Made by a program: the position numbers and the translations under genes
In this document: positions 9,247-17,519 of the stretch, piece by piece
Numbering within the stretch: position 1 is the stretch's first letter
Layout: every line of letters begins with the position of its first letter
DNA from: Streptomyces sp. GKU 895
GTDB taxonomy: Bacteria > Actinomycetota > Actinomycetes > Streptomycetales > Streptomycetaceae
Length of the DNA: 64,000 nt
Assembly (NCBI GenBank): GCA_002027195.1
Contig: MWJO01000001.1
Coordinates: 62,001 to 126,000 of the forward strand
Direction of reading: 5' to 3'
The notes under the pieces: model-generated
The model's database searches: none
What the model was told of the DNA's origin: nothing
What the model saw: the letters and a program-made list of their open reading frames with translations, nothing else

Positions 9247-9822
9247 ATGTCCATAACGAAACGCTGGGCATCTCTCGCGGCCGCAGTCGTGGCTGTGTTG
9301 TCGGTGGGCGTAGCGGGACCTGCGTCCGCGGACACGACGCACACCCCGGGGGCCTTCGCCCAACAGGCCCGCGCCGCAGGCCTCAGCCGAGCCGACGCCG
9401 CCGCTCTCCAGGCGAAGGTGGACCGCTACCTTGCCCGCCACGACGGGCGGCAGATCGCGGCGAACGAGATCGACCTGGGCGACGGCGCCAGGCTCACCCT
9501 CACCGTCCCCGGCGAGAAGCGTGTGCGTGACCTGAACACGTCGGCCACGAGCCGTGCCGCAGCACAGTGGGAGTGCCGGCAGGACTACTTCTGCATGTAC
9601 CGCGACGTGCTGGGCCTCGGTGACCGACTCGACCTGTACTACTGCCAGGACTACGCACTGCAGGACTGGACCGGCGACGGCTCCTACTACAACCTCCAGA
9701 CCCGCGGCACCCGGGCCTTGATGAAGGACAGGAACCGCACCGTCATCGACACCACGCCGGCCGCTCCCTACAGCAACCCGAGCTATGACTGGACCCCCGT
9801 CTGGTACGTCAGGCCCTGCTGA
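9247..9822 (+). CDS. secreted peptidase-inhibitor family I36-like protein
   Basis: A 191-residue secreted protein. A Sec signal peptide (KRW, then a hydrophobic run ending GPASA-DT) occupies residues 1-29. The C-terminal half has paired cysteines in ECRQDYFCMYRD and LYYCQDY, the pattern of Streptomyces I36-type small inhibitors, which have a crystallin-like fold. ATG 9247 follows GGAAAGGAATGTC and is preferred over upstream in-frame codons because the signal peptide begins there. Whether it inhibits a protease is inferred from family only. Confidence 0.75.
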   Translation: MSITKRWASLAAAVVAVLSVGVAGPASADTTHTPGAFAQQARAAGLSRADAAALQAKVDRYLARHDGRQIAANEIDLGDGARLTLTVPGEKRVRDLNTSATSRAAAQWECRQDYFCMYRDVLGLGDRLDLYYCQDYALQDWTGDGSYYNLQTRGTRALMKDRNRTVIDTTPAAPYSNPSYDWTPVWYVRPC

Positions 9823-9935
9823 TGCCACGGAGCCGTGTGCCGCGGCCAGGCCGGGAGGAGTCGCCCCCGCACGCACGACGGCTGACCGACCGGACGCCGT
9901 AGCGGGACGACGCACAAGGATGTGGCGGGACCGCC

Positions 9936-9985
9936 CCTGACACATGTCAGGTGTCGCGGGCGGGTCAACCGATCGTACGTTCCCC
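9936..9985 (+). promoter_or_regulatory. palindrome plus GTACGTTCCCC promoter module, copy 2
   Basis: CCTGACACATGTCAGG at 9936-9951 and GTACGTTCCCC at 9975-9985. Including flanks, GCCCCTGACAC-W-TGTCAGG is shared with copy 1. The module ends about 75 bases before the ATG at 10061. Confidence 0.55.
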
Positions 9986-10060
9986 AACGGCGCGCGGGGC
10001 ACGCCGGGCTGCCGGCCTTCCGCACGCCCACCACACGCGCCAAGACACGAAAGAAGGCTC

Positions 10061-10510
10061 ATGAGCCGCCGACCGCTCAAGACACTGCTGGCCGCCGGAA
10101 GCGCCGCCGCGATGATGGCGCTCCTGCCGACCTCCGCCCACGCCGCCGCGTCCTCAGGTGGCAATTACGGGACTTACGGCATGGAAGGGCAATACCCCAC
10201 CACGAACTACTGCACGGGCACGTTCCGGCAGGTCGGATCCACCCAGTACGCCGGGAACATGGCCCTGAAGTACTTCTACTCCGACAAGTGCGGCTCGTTC
10301 GCCCGGATCGAGAACTCCAGGGAGAACTGCGCGGCCGTGCTGCAGCGCTCCGACAACGGCGTGGGCCGCAACGACGGCTGGGTCTCCGAGACCGTCGACC
10401 CGGGCATTAACTACGCCTACACGCAAATGGGTAACAACCTCAACGGCCGTGTCTCAAGGGCTGTGCTCGCCTGTGACGGCCATGACCTGGCCTGGACCGC
10501 CTGGTACTGA
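10061..10510 (+). CDS. small secreted protein, unknown function
   Basis: A 149-residue exported protein. Residues 1-29 form a Sec signal (MSRRPLKTLLAAGSAAAMMA, cleavage after AHA). The mature part has several cysteines (NYCTG, DKCGS, ENCAAV, LACDGH) suggesting two disulfides, and is rich in Tyr, Asn and Gly, in keeping with a small beta-rich extracellular protein. ATG 10061 follows GAAAGAAGG. It is not clearly homologous to its upstream neighbour at 9247, but shares its promoter module, so the two are probably co-regulated. Confidence 0.7.
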   Translation: MSRRPLKTLLAAGSAAAMMALLPTSAHAAASSGGNYGTYGMEGQYPTTNYCTGTFRQVGSTQYAGNMALKYFYSDKCGSFARIENSRENCAAVLQRSDNGVGRNDGWVSETVDPGINYAYTQMGNNLNGRVSRAVLACDGHDLAWTAWY

Positions 10511-10568
10511 GCAGAGGCCGTAACCAGACACCGGCCTTGCCCGGTGGATGATTTTGAGTTTGGCCAGG

Positions 10569-10815
10569 TCAACTGCCCAGGGTTCGACAGGATCTCAGCC
10601 GGGACATCTCGCGCTGGTGGGTGTCGATTTGACGGCTGATCTTGGTTGTTGATGGCCAGTTGTTGCTCGGGGTCAGGCGTCCCTCGAACGCGATCTGGAA
10701 CGCGGCGAGTGGTGCTTTGCAGCGCATGGTCCATCGCTTGCGGCCCTTGCCCGTCGGGTCGAGGGTCATCAGTGCCATGTAGATGCACGTGAGGGCGGCG
10801 GCCTCGTTGGGTGTT
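10569..10815 (-). mobile_element. IS256-type (Mutator) transposase C-terminal remnant
   Basis: On the minus strand the frame reads NEAAALTCIYMALMTLDPTG, then GKGRKRWTMR and FQIAFEGRLTPSNN, the characteristic C-terminus of actinobacterial IS256-family transposases. Only about 50 family residues remain; the catalytic core is missing. The 5' edge meets the GH5 cellulase relic at about 10815, so insertion and later deletion removed the cellulase C-terminus. The frame runs on past the usual transposase end to a stop at 10569. Confidence 0.7.
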
Positions 10816-10816
10816 C

Positions 10817-11375
10817 AACTCGTTCAGGAGTTCGGACTTCTGCACATCCGTGGCGTTGTTGAACTGCGGCTCGTTGACGCTCTCGAGCAGCGGGGTGTGC
10901 GGCTCGTCCCGGAAAGCCGTGCAGATCTGCGACCAGGCGGCCCTGAAGTGGGCGAGAACTTGGTCGTGGTCGGTGGGCAAGATCGCGATCCACTGCCACG
11001 AGTCGTGGTGGACGTTGAGCACGACGTGGAGAGCGTCGGTGCGCGCCCAGTCGACCACCTGCCTCATGCGGGTCAAGAAGGTGGCACCGATGGGGTACGG
11101 CGCGGTGGCGGGCGGTGGCGGGCGGTGGCTGTCCTCGTCACCAGGACACGGGCTCTGCAAGGCCTTGGTGATGGGCGGGTCGCCCCAGGAGGACTCGTGC
11201 GGAATGGCGACGCGCGTGTTGCCGATGCTGCACCTGGGGCGGCCTCCACCGCGTCGGCCGGTACGGCAAACGTCGGCCGGACCGAGTGCGTGGCGCCCGA
11301 GGCCGCGGCGGACGCGGCGCCACCGGCAGCCCAGGACGACGAGCAGCGCCGGCAGCAGCGCGGCCAGTGGTTCGG
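10817..11375 (-). pseudogene. GH5 endoglucanase relic, frameshifted and truncated
   Basis: Pieces of a secreted cellulase survive in different frames: a hydrophobic signal-like LLPALLVVLG, then GNTRVAIPHESSWGDPP, then VVDWARTDALHVVLNVHHDS with the GH5 histidine motif, then LLESVNEPQF holding the acid/base Glu. About 25 residues are missing after TKAL, at least two frame changes lie upstream, and the C-terminal half with the nucleophile is gone where the IS256 remnant begins. The product cannot be active. Confidence 0.75.
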
Positions 11376-11628
11376 AATCTCGGATGCGTCGGTGCGCGCT
11401 CTTTCTGGTGTTCCCGGTGTCCTGCACAGGCCGTCCGTCCGATCGGGGGAGTCGATGCGGACGAGACGTCGAAGTGCTTCGCTTCGCGGCGAAGGCAGCG
11501 GCGCACTGCGATCCGGACAAGGTGCCGGGGCGAAATCACGCTTGCCGTTCCGAGACTCTGCGTGCCCCGAGCCGACAGCGGGCCCAACGCCTCGGCGCGC
11601 TTCGACAGGCCTCCTTTCTGGACAGGAC

Positions 11629-11667
11629 GCAGCCGGTGGGGCCGTCTCGCGGCCCCGACCGGCTGCG
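11629..11667 (-). terminator. hairpin terminator of the fucosidase gene
   Basis: Arms CGCAGCCGGTGGGCCG (11629-11644) and 11650-11667 pair with a two-base bulge around a five-base loop. The hairpin begins nine bases beyond the fucosidase stop codon on the minus strand. Confidence 0.6.
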
Positions 11668-11675
11668 ACGGGGGC

Positions 11676-13496
11676 TCAGCCGACCTTGGTCGCGGTCCAG
11701 GTCTGAGTGGGGCCGGTGCCCTTGGTCCACTGGATGACCGGGTTGCCCTCAAGGGTGGTGTTGGCGTTGTCCAGGGCCTTGCCGCTGGCCCGGTTGACCA
11801 ACTGGTAGCCGCCGTTGCCGAGCGCGGCGATGGCCCACTGCTGCTGCCACTGCCAGGTGCTGTTGTCGGTCCGTTGCACCACTGTCGAGTTGTCGGAGGT
11901 GCTGTTGTTGTTGTCGAGTGCCTTGCCGCTGCGGACGGAGACCAGTTTGTAGTAGCCGTGGCCCAGGTCGGTGACCGTCCACTGCTGGGTAGCACCGCTG
12001 TTGAGGGTCCATTGGACGCACTGGTTGCCGTCGGTGGTCGTGTTGGCGTTGTCGAGTGCCTTGCCGCTGCGGGCGCAGACGAACGTGTAGACGCCTCCCG
12101 CGAGGACGGCCGGCATCCCGGTGACCTCGACGCAGACCACCGAGTCGTTCGCGTCGGGCGCACTGTTCGGCACCTGGACGTTGATCTGGCCGCCGCTGAC
12201 CGAGTAGTTCAGGGAGGCGGAGGGATTGTTCATCAGGTAGACGCGGTTGATCGTGTTGTACACCGCGGGGATCTGCAGAATGCCGTTCGTGGGCCAGGTG
12301 AAGACGTGGGCGAACAGTTTGCCGCTCTTCTTGGTGACCATGCCCCAGGACGGCTCGGTCGCGAAGGGGCTGCCGCTGGTGCCGTGGATGCTGTCGGAGT
12401 AGGTGGCCATCCAGGAGGCCAGGCCGTTCAGAATGGTCAGCTGCCCAGGCGTGACGTGGCCGTCGTTCGCGCTGCCGTCGGGGTTGTGGCCGCCGTCGGG
12501 GCCGATGTTGAGCAGGTAGTTGCCGTCCCGGGAGATGCAGGTGACCATCTGCTGGATGAGGTACTGGAGCGAGTGGTAGTTATTTTCCTTGTATTTGTTG
12601 TAGCCCCATGCCTCGTTCATGGTGGCGCAGTACTCCCACGGCCGGTCCATGGGCGCGCTGGGGAAGCCGAACTCCGCGACCGCGTAGTCCCCCAGGCCGT
12701 TGTCGCGTTTGACGCGCTCGTTGATGATGACGTTCGGCCAGGTCTGAGTCAGCCAGTTGTACAGGTTCTGGCCGTCCGCCTTGGTCCACCAATCGGTGAG
12801 GGTGGGTGTGGAGGGGTTGCCGCACCAGTCGCCGTCGAACCACAGCAGCGCCGGGTTGTAGGCGTTCATCAGCTCCGTGAGCTGGGCCTTCATGTCGTTG
12901 ATGTAGTTGGTGCGGGCGGTCATCGACGCCATGGTGGAGAAGTGGCTGTCGATGGTCTGCGAGGGGTGGTTCCAGTCGAGGATCGAGTAGTAGAGGCAGA
13001 ACTTGATGCTCCGGGCGTCGCACGCGGCCTTCAGCTCGCCCAGCAGGTTGCGCTGGAAGCCGATGTAGTCGTGGAGGTTGTACAGCTTGGCGCCGGTGGC
13101 ATCGGTGAAGCTGGGGACGTCGGAGTCCCACATGCCGAAGCCTTCGTGGTGCTTGGCGGTGATCACGATGTACTTCATGCCGGCGTTCTTGGCCAGATCG
13201 GCGATCTGGGTGGCGTTGAAGCTGACCGGGTTGAACCCCTGGGTGACCTGCGTCTGCCAGGCAGACTTGGTCCAGCCTGAGCTGAACGCCCACTCGCCCT
13301 CCCCGAGGTGGGCGTAGGACCCGAAGTGGATGAACATCCCGAACCGGGCCTGATACCACCAGTCCAGCTTCGAGGAGACGGAGTAGGCCTCGGCGGTGGT
13401 GGGCCACAGGGCCTGCGGCAGACCGAATGCCGCAGTGCTGCCGGCGAGCGCTGCGGCCTTGATCACGGAGCGTCGGCTGAGGGGAGCAGAAGACAT
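11676..13496 (-). CDS. secreted GH29 alpha-L-fucosidase with ricin-type lectin domain
   Basis: A 606-residue exported enzyme that removes alpha-L-fucose from glycans such as xyloglucan side chains. A twin-arginine signal (SRRSVIKAAALAGSTAAFG) begins the protein. The GH29 barrel shows FGMFIHFGSYAHLGEGEW, KYIVITAKHHEGFGMW and LLWFDGDWC with the nucleophile Asp. The last 130 residues hold three ricin-B-like repeats, each with SGKALDN, likely a galactose-binding module. ATG 13496 has AGGAG upstream; an ATG at 13613 starts inside an operator and is rejected. Two palindromes upstream suggest a dedicated regulator. Confidence 0.92.
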   Translation of the reverse strand: MSSAPLSRRSVIKAAALAGSTAAFGLPQALWPTTAEAYSVSSKLDWWYQARFGMFIHFGSYAHLGEGEWAFSSGWTKSAWQTQVTQGFNPVSFNATQIADLAKNAGMKYIVITAKHHEGFGMWDSDVPSFTDATGAKLYNLHDYIGFQRNLLGELKAACDARSIKFCLYYSILDWNHPSQTIDSHFSTMASMTARTNYINDMKAQLTELMNAYNPALLWFDGDWCGNPSTPTLTDWWTKADGQNLYNWLTQTWPNVIINERVKRDNGLGDYAVAEFGFPSAPMDRPWEYCATMNEAWGYNKYKENNYHSLQYLIQQMVTCISRDGNYLLNIGPDGGHNPDGSANDGHVTPGQLTILNGLASWMATYSDSIHGTSGSPFATEPSWGMVTKKSGKLFAHVFTWPTNGILQIPAVYNTINRVYLMNNPSASLNYSVSGGQINVQVPNSAPDANDSVVCVEVTGMPAVLAGGVYTFVCARSGKALDNANTTTDGNQCVQWTLNSGATQQWTVTDLGHGYYKLVSVRSGKALDNNNSTSDNSTVVQRTDNSTWQWQQQWAIAALGNGGYQLVNRASGKALDNANTTLEGNPVIQWTKGTGPTQTWTATKVG

Positions 13497-13609
13497 GTGC
13501 GGCTCCTGGTGAGGCGAGGGGACACGGGGACTGACCGCTTGTCTGTACGCGGCATCGACAGCGGAGTGCGGCGGCTCGTGTCCAGCCGAGCTCGAAGTGA
13601 CCTCGTTGG

Positions 13610-13622
13610 ACATCGGATGTAT
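13610..13622. promoter_or_regulatory. operator candidate 1 upstream of fucosidase
   Basis: ACATCGGATGTAT contains the 11-base perfect inverted repeat ACATC-G-GATGT. It lies 114 bases upstream of the fucosidase ATG. The half-site length suits a GntR/FCD-type dimer; no such regulator gene is in the window. Confidence 0.45.
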
Positions 13623-13716
13623 TAAGGCGGTAGCGCTGCCTACTTGTCCAGAGTTAATGCCAGTTCAGTCACACGGCTGTGGTGTTTGTGCGCATTTCGA
13701 CGAATTGGCTTCCGAT

Positions 13717-13731
13717 ATACATCGGATGTAT
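13717..13731. promoter_or_regulatory. operator candidate 2 upstream of fucosidase
   Basis: ATACATCGGATGTAT is a perfect 15-base inverted repeat around a central G, sharing its 13-base right part with the site at 13610. The centres are 109 bases apart, compatible with looping. Confidence 0.45.
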
Positions 13732-14484
13732 GGCGGCGCTGCTCGTTGCTCGAACGGACGCACCGCGCGGCGACCGCGGCGAGGCGCATCCACGTCGGTG
13801 CTCGCGGACCATTGCCCACGGTCGCGGCGGCGGGGTGGAGGTGTTGTCGCGGAAGGCGGCGTGCTGGTCGAACCTCCGGGGTCCGGCACCGGTGAGGCGG
13901 TGATGGCGCTGCCGACAGGACTCCTCCAGTGCGGGGAGAATGTGGGCGGAGGAGGTAGTAGCGGCGGCGGGAACGTCGCCGGGCATCACTCGCGACGACG
14001 AAGCGGCACGCGGGCCGGGTGTCGCATGCGGGACAACTGCCGCGCCGGACGATCAGGCTGGGGTGTCACATCGGAAGGTGGACACTTGGTCCGGAACTGC
14101 CAGTCCGCGATCGGGGGAAGAAGCGTCAATCGGCCGCAACCACCCGGATCGTGGACACGTATCTGAGGGCGCTGGGTATTTGTCGCTGTGAGGCCGACTC
14201 GGTTTCCCTGCGCGAAAGCCTGGAGTTGCACCAGCCGGACAGGCTGCGCATCCATGCGGACCTCGTCGTCGCCGTCGCGAGTGGTGGCATGGAGCGGCTG
14301 GCTGTGGTCACCGAGGCGCACCAGGTCACCCACTTCATCACGGAGACCGCTGTGCGAGGGTCCGGCTCCGACGCGCAGTGAATGTGAAGGCCATCGAGTG
14401 GCGCAGGTCAGAAGCGTTGCTTGGCGCAGGCTGCCGGGAGGTGTGTCGCCTGGTGGCCAGTGCCGCGCACGTAGTACCCAAGAA
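13732..14484. other. intergenic, no confident gene
   Basis: Between the fucosidase operators and the LacI-type operators. A plus-strand frame ending at 14381 contains a regular stretch (RESLELHQPDRLRIHADLVV, then SGGMERLAVVTEAHQV) that could be the tail of a broken gene, but it lacks a start, ribosome site and recognisable family. Nothing else is supported. Confidence 0.35.
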
Positions 14485-14498
14485 TTGATGCGTTTCAA
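14485..14498. promoter_or_regulatory. LacI-type operator O1
   Basis: TTGATGCGTTTCAA fits TTGNNGCGTTTCAA, which recurs at 14714 and 16131. It lies 337 bases before the LacI gene start. Confidence 0.5.
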
Positions 14499-14713
14499 TC
14501 ACGTCGATGCCGAGAGCGTGACATTCTTCTGGCAAGGGGTCAAGGGCAGGGTGGCGGCGAGCTGCGGTCCGTTCCACCCCTGGCTCTGGCTCACTCCTCG
14601 TCATCGGTTGGCGTCTCCGAGGGTGGCTCGCTTGAGCGCGTTTTCACCTCGTCCTTGGCCGGCTGTTGTAGGCCGCATCACGGTGTACTCGGGGAGTGCG
14701 CTCCACGTCGATC

Positions 14714-14727
14714 TTGGAGCGTTTCAA
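14714..14727. promoter_or_regulatory. LacI-type operator O2 (autoregulation)
   Basis: TTGGAGCGTTTCAA differs in one base from the operator in front of the importer operon and lies 95 bases upstream of the LacI gene start, which fits autoregulation. Confidence 0.6.
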
Positions 14728-14821
14728 CGCGCGTCATGTATTCTGCCGATTGTCCGTGACGGCCTGATCGCTGGGGGCTGTGCGGTCCTGGGACGGAACG
14801 AAACCGAGGTCGAGGAGCGCT

Positions 14822-15868
14822 GTGGCAACCGCCCGTCCGCGAGCAGTGCAGGGGCATGCCGGTCCGAGCATGCAGGACGTTGCCGATGCCGCAGGGGTAT
14901 CGCTGGGAACTGTCTCCAATGTGCTGAACCATCCGGCGAAGGTGAGCCCGGCGACGGCGGAGCGGGTCCGGGAGGCGATCAGCCGACTGGGATTCGTGCG
15001 TAACGACGCTGCGCGGTCGTTGGTGTCCGGCTCGACCAAGACTGTCGGCATGGTGCTCGCCGATATCGAGAACTCTCTGTTCATCGACATGGCGCACGGC
15101 GCGCAGGAGGCTGCCCGGGCCGCCGGTCAGCATCTGCTCCTGGCCAATACGGCGTGCGACATGAAGCTTCAGGACGACTACTTGGACCTGTTCGACGAGT
15201 CCAGAGTCACCGGCGTGCTGCTGGCTCCGATGGAGGACTCCACGGCCGGCATCGCCCGGATCCGTTCTCATGGGCGGCAAGTCGTCCTGCTCAACTATGC
15301 TCCCAGGCCGGGGACCTGTTGTTCTGTGCTGGTCAACAACGAGCATGTGGGATATCTGGCGGCCCGTCATCTCATCGACACCGGCCGCACACGGCTGGCC
15401 TATGTGGTCGCGCACGACGAGTACCAGCCCGTACGTGACCGGCGCCGGGGCGTGCGTGCGGCGGTCGAGGAGGCGGGCGGCGGCGTCACGCTCGAGGAGA
15501 TCGACAGCGTGGGCCTGACCACTACGCACGGACATGTGGTCGGCCGGGATCTCGCGCGGCGGAGCTCCGGTGATCTTCCGGATGGTCTGATCGTCGTCAC
15601 CGATGAGCTGGCCAATGCCATCATCCATGAACTCCACTCCGTGGCCGGTGTCCGGGTGCCCGACCAGGTCGCAGTCGTCGGCTGCGAGAACAACCGTGCG
15701 GCCGGCGCCGCCGCCGTGCCGCTGACCGCGGTGGACATGCCGGGCCGGATGATGGGTCAGGAGGCGATCCGGCTGCTCATGGACGAGGTGTCCGCGGGCA
15801 AGCAGCACCGTCATGCCACTGTCGTGCTGGAACCGGAGCTCATCGTCCGGGCCAGCGCACCGCACTGA
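14822..15868 (+). CDS. LacI-family transcriptional regulator
   Basis: A 348-residue repressor. The helix-turn-helix is MQDVADAAGVSLGTVSNVLN followed by the hinge VRNDAARSLVSGSTKTVGM; residues about 75-340 form the periplasmic-binding-like sugar sensor (VGMVLADIENSLFIDMAHG, ending VVLEPELIVRASAP). GTG 14822 is preferred because GAGGAG lies four bases upstream; the annotated frame could also begin at ATG 14780. Operators of one type lie before this gene and before the downstream importer operon, so it most likely represses itself and the operon until a pectin-derived sugar binds. Confidence 0.92.
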   Translation: MATARPRAVQGHAGPSMQDVADAAGVSLGTVSNVLNHPAKVSPATAERVREAISRLGFVRNDAARSLVSGSTKTVGMVLADIENSLFIDMAHGAQEAARAAGQHLLLANTACDMKLQDDYLDLFDESRVTGVLLAPMEDSTAGIARIRSHGRQVVLLNYAPRPGTCCSVLVNNEHVGYLAARHLIDTGRTRLAYVVAHDEYQPVRDRRRGVRAAVEEAGGGVTLEEIDSVGLTTTHGHVVGRDLARRSSGDLPDGLIVVTDELANAIIHELHSVAGVRVPDQVAVVGCENNRAAGAAAVPLTAVDMPGRMMGQEAIRLLMDEVSAGKQHRHATVVLEPELIVRASAPH

Positions 15869-16130
15869 CCCGGCCCTGTTCGCCGGAGGGGCCCCGCTCA
15901 CCGGTGGCTGTGGCCTTCTGTACGCGTCAGGCTGCGCGGTCTTCCGGATCGGCCTCCCCCTCATGGCCTCTTGCATTGCGCAACCCAGCGCTGGCTGGCT
16001 GTTTCTCGTCTCGCACAGGGAGTGCTGTCCTCGCGCGAGCCTTCCGGAACGCCCAAACACAGTTCAGAAACGTCCATGACAGCTCCTTGACACACGGAGA
16101 GGGGAGCCATAGGTTCCCGGCAACTCCCTA

Positions 16131-16144
16131 TTGAAGCGTTTCAA
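16131..16144. promoter_or_regulatory. LacI-type operator O3 before the importer operon
   Basis: TTGAAGCGTTTCAA has the near-symmetrical arms TTGAA and TTCAA around GCGT. It ends 24 bases before the GTG of the substrate-binding protein gene, overlapping where the promoter or 5' leader must be. The roughly 290-base gap between the LacI gene and this operon has no other recognised element. Confidence 0.65.
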
Positions 16145-16168
16145 CGCTCTGTGCGCCGAGGAGCACCT

Positions 16169-17470
16169 GTGCACAAGATCCTCAGAACCCGCCGTATCGC
16201 CCTCCTGGCGACTGTCGCCACGTCGAGCCTGCTCCTGAGCGCCTGCGGTGGCGCAGGCACGGCCGGGGGCGGCAGCGCCAAGGCGTTCAGCCTCACCATC
16301 AACGACGACAACCACATCGTGCAGGAGGAGCTCACTGCCCTGAGCAAGGGCACGTGCGCGGCCCAGAACAAGGCGCTGCCGCTGAAGATCCAGACGCTCC
16401 CGATCGGGAACGTCGACCAGAAGGTCCAGCTTCTCGCCGGGCAGAACGCCCTGCCGGTGCAGTTCGCGGCGGGCGGCACCCCGCAGCTCACCAAAACCCT
16501 GGACAAGGCCGGGCAGGTGCTGGACCTGGAGAAGACGCTGAAGGACCTCGGCGTGTGGGACGACCTCCAGCCCGCGGCGATCAAGACCGTGGAGAACCTG
16601 TACGGCAACTTCAACGTCATGCCTTACCAGTTCAACATCGAAGGCATCTGGTACAACAAGCAGCTCTTCGCCGAGCACCACATCACCACCCCGACGACCT
16701 ACGACCAACTGGTCGCCGCGGCAGCCAAGTTCAAGGGCGCCGGCATCACTCCGTTCTCCGCGGACGGCAAGGACGGCTGGCCCTTGACGCGGCTCGTCAG
16801 CGGCTACCTCTACCGTGAACTGGGCCCGGACGCCCTGCAGGCGGTGGCGGACGGCAAGGCCAAACTGACCGACCCTCCCTATGTGAAGGCCGCGCAGGCC
16901 ATCGCCGACCTGGGCAAGGCCGGCTACTTCGGCAAGGGCGTCGGATCGATCGACTACGACACCGCGACCCAGCAGTTCCTCACCGGGAAGGCTGCCATGT
17001 TCTACATGGGCAGTTGGGCGCTCGGCGACTTCAACGACAAGACCAAGAACAAGATCGGCGCGGACAACGTCGGCTTCATGCCCTTCCCGAACGTCCCCGG
17101 CGGCAAGGGCAGCGCGGACCAGATCCCGGCCAACGTCGGTCTCCCCGTCGCCGTCTCCGCCAAGTCCTACGACGCCAAGGTCGGCGACTGGCTGTCCTGC
17201 ATCACCAAGAACTACGGCGCCGCCTCCTTGAAGGACCAGGGCACCCTCTCCGGGTTCAAGCCGAACGGCGACACCGGCACCCTCCCCCCGCTCACCCAGA
17301 CGGTCCAGGACACCATCAGCAGGACCGAGACCAGCACCCTGTGGTTCGAGGCGCTGTTCAACACGAAGGCCACGGAGACCAGCCAGACCAACGCCGCGCC
17401 CCTCGTCACCGGCTCCCTCTCGGCCAAGGACTTCATGCAGAAGATCCAGACCGACCTCGACAACGGCTGA
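16169..17470 (+). CDS. sugar ABC transporter substrate-binding lipoprotein
   Basis: A 433-residue family 1 extracellular solute-binding protein, anchored to the membrane through a lipid. Signal peptide with lipobox LLLSAC ends near residue 30. The mature part shows the family pattern, including GIWYNKQLFAEHHITTPTTY and GKAAMFYMGSWALGDF. GTG 16169 has GAGGAG six bases upstream; the upstream GTG at 16151 overlaps the operator area. First gene of an operon with two permeases and a GH78 enzyme, which points to rhamnose-containing oligosaccharides as ligand; no ATPase is encoded here, so a shared MsiK-type ATPase is probably used. Confidence 0.92.
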   Translation: MHKILRTRRIALLATVATSSLLLSACGGAGTAGGGSAKAFSLTINDDNHIVQEELTALSKGTCAAQNKALPLKIQTLPIGNVDQKVQLLAGQNALPVQFAAGGTPQLTKTLDKAGQVLDLEKTLKDLGVWDDLQPAAIKTVENLYGNFNVMPYQFNIEGIWYNKQLFAEHHITTPTTYDQLVAAAAKFKGAGITPFSADGKDGWPLTRLVSGYLYRELGPDALQAVADGKAKLTDPPYVKAAQAIADLGKAGYFGKGVGSIDYDTATQQFLTGKAAMFYMGSWALGDFNDKTKNKIGADNVGFMPFPNVPGGKGSADQIPANVGLPVAVSAKSYDAKVGDWLSCITKNYGAASLKDQGTLSGFKPNGDTGTLPPLTQTVQDTISRTETSTLWFEALFNTKATETSQTNAAPLVTGSLSAKDFMQKIQTDLDNG

Positions 17471-17519
17471 CCCCGCGCGCCGCCGCCATCCGCACCGAAC
17501 CCTTCGTGAGAGAGCCGTC

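Noticed and set aside
11286..13280. A 664-codon plus-strand frame rich in Val and Gly
   Set aside because: It is the complement of the GH29 gene, whose catalytic motifs decide the strand.
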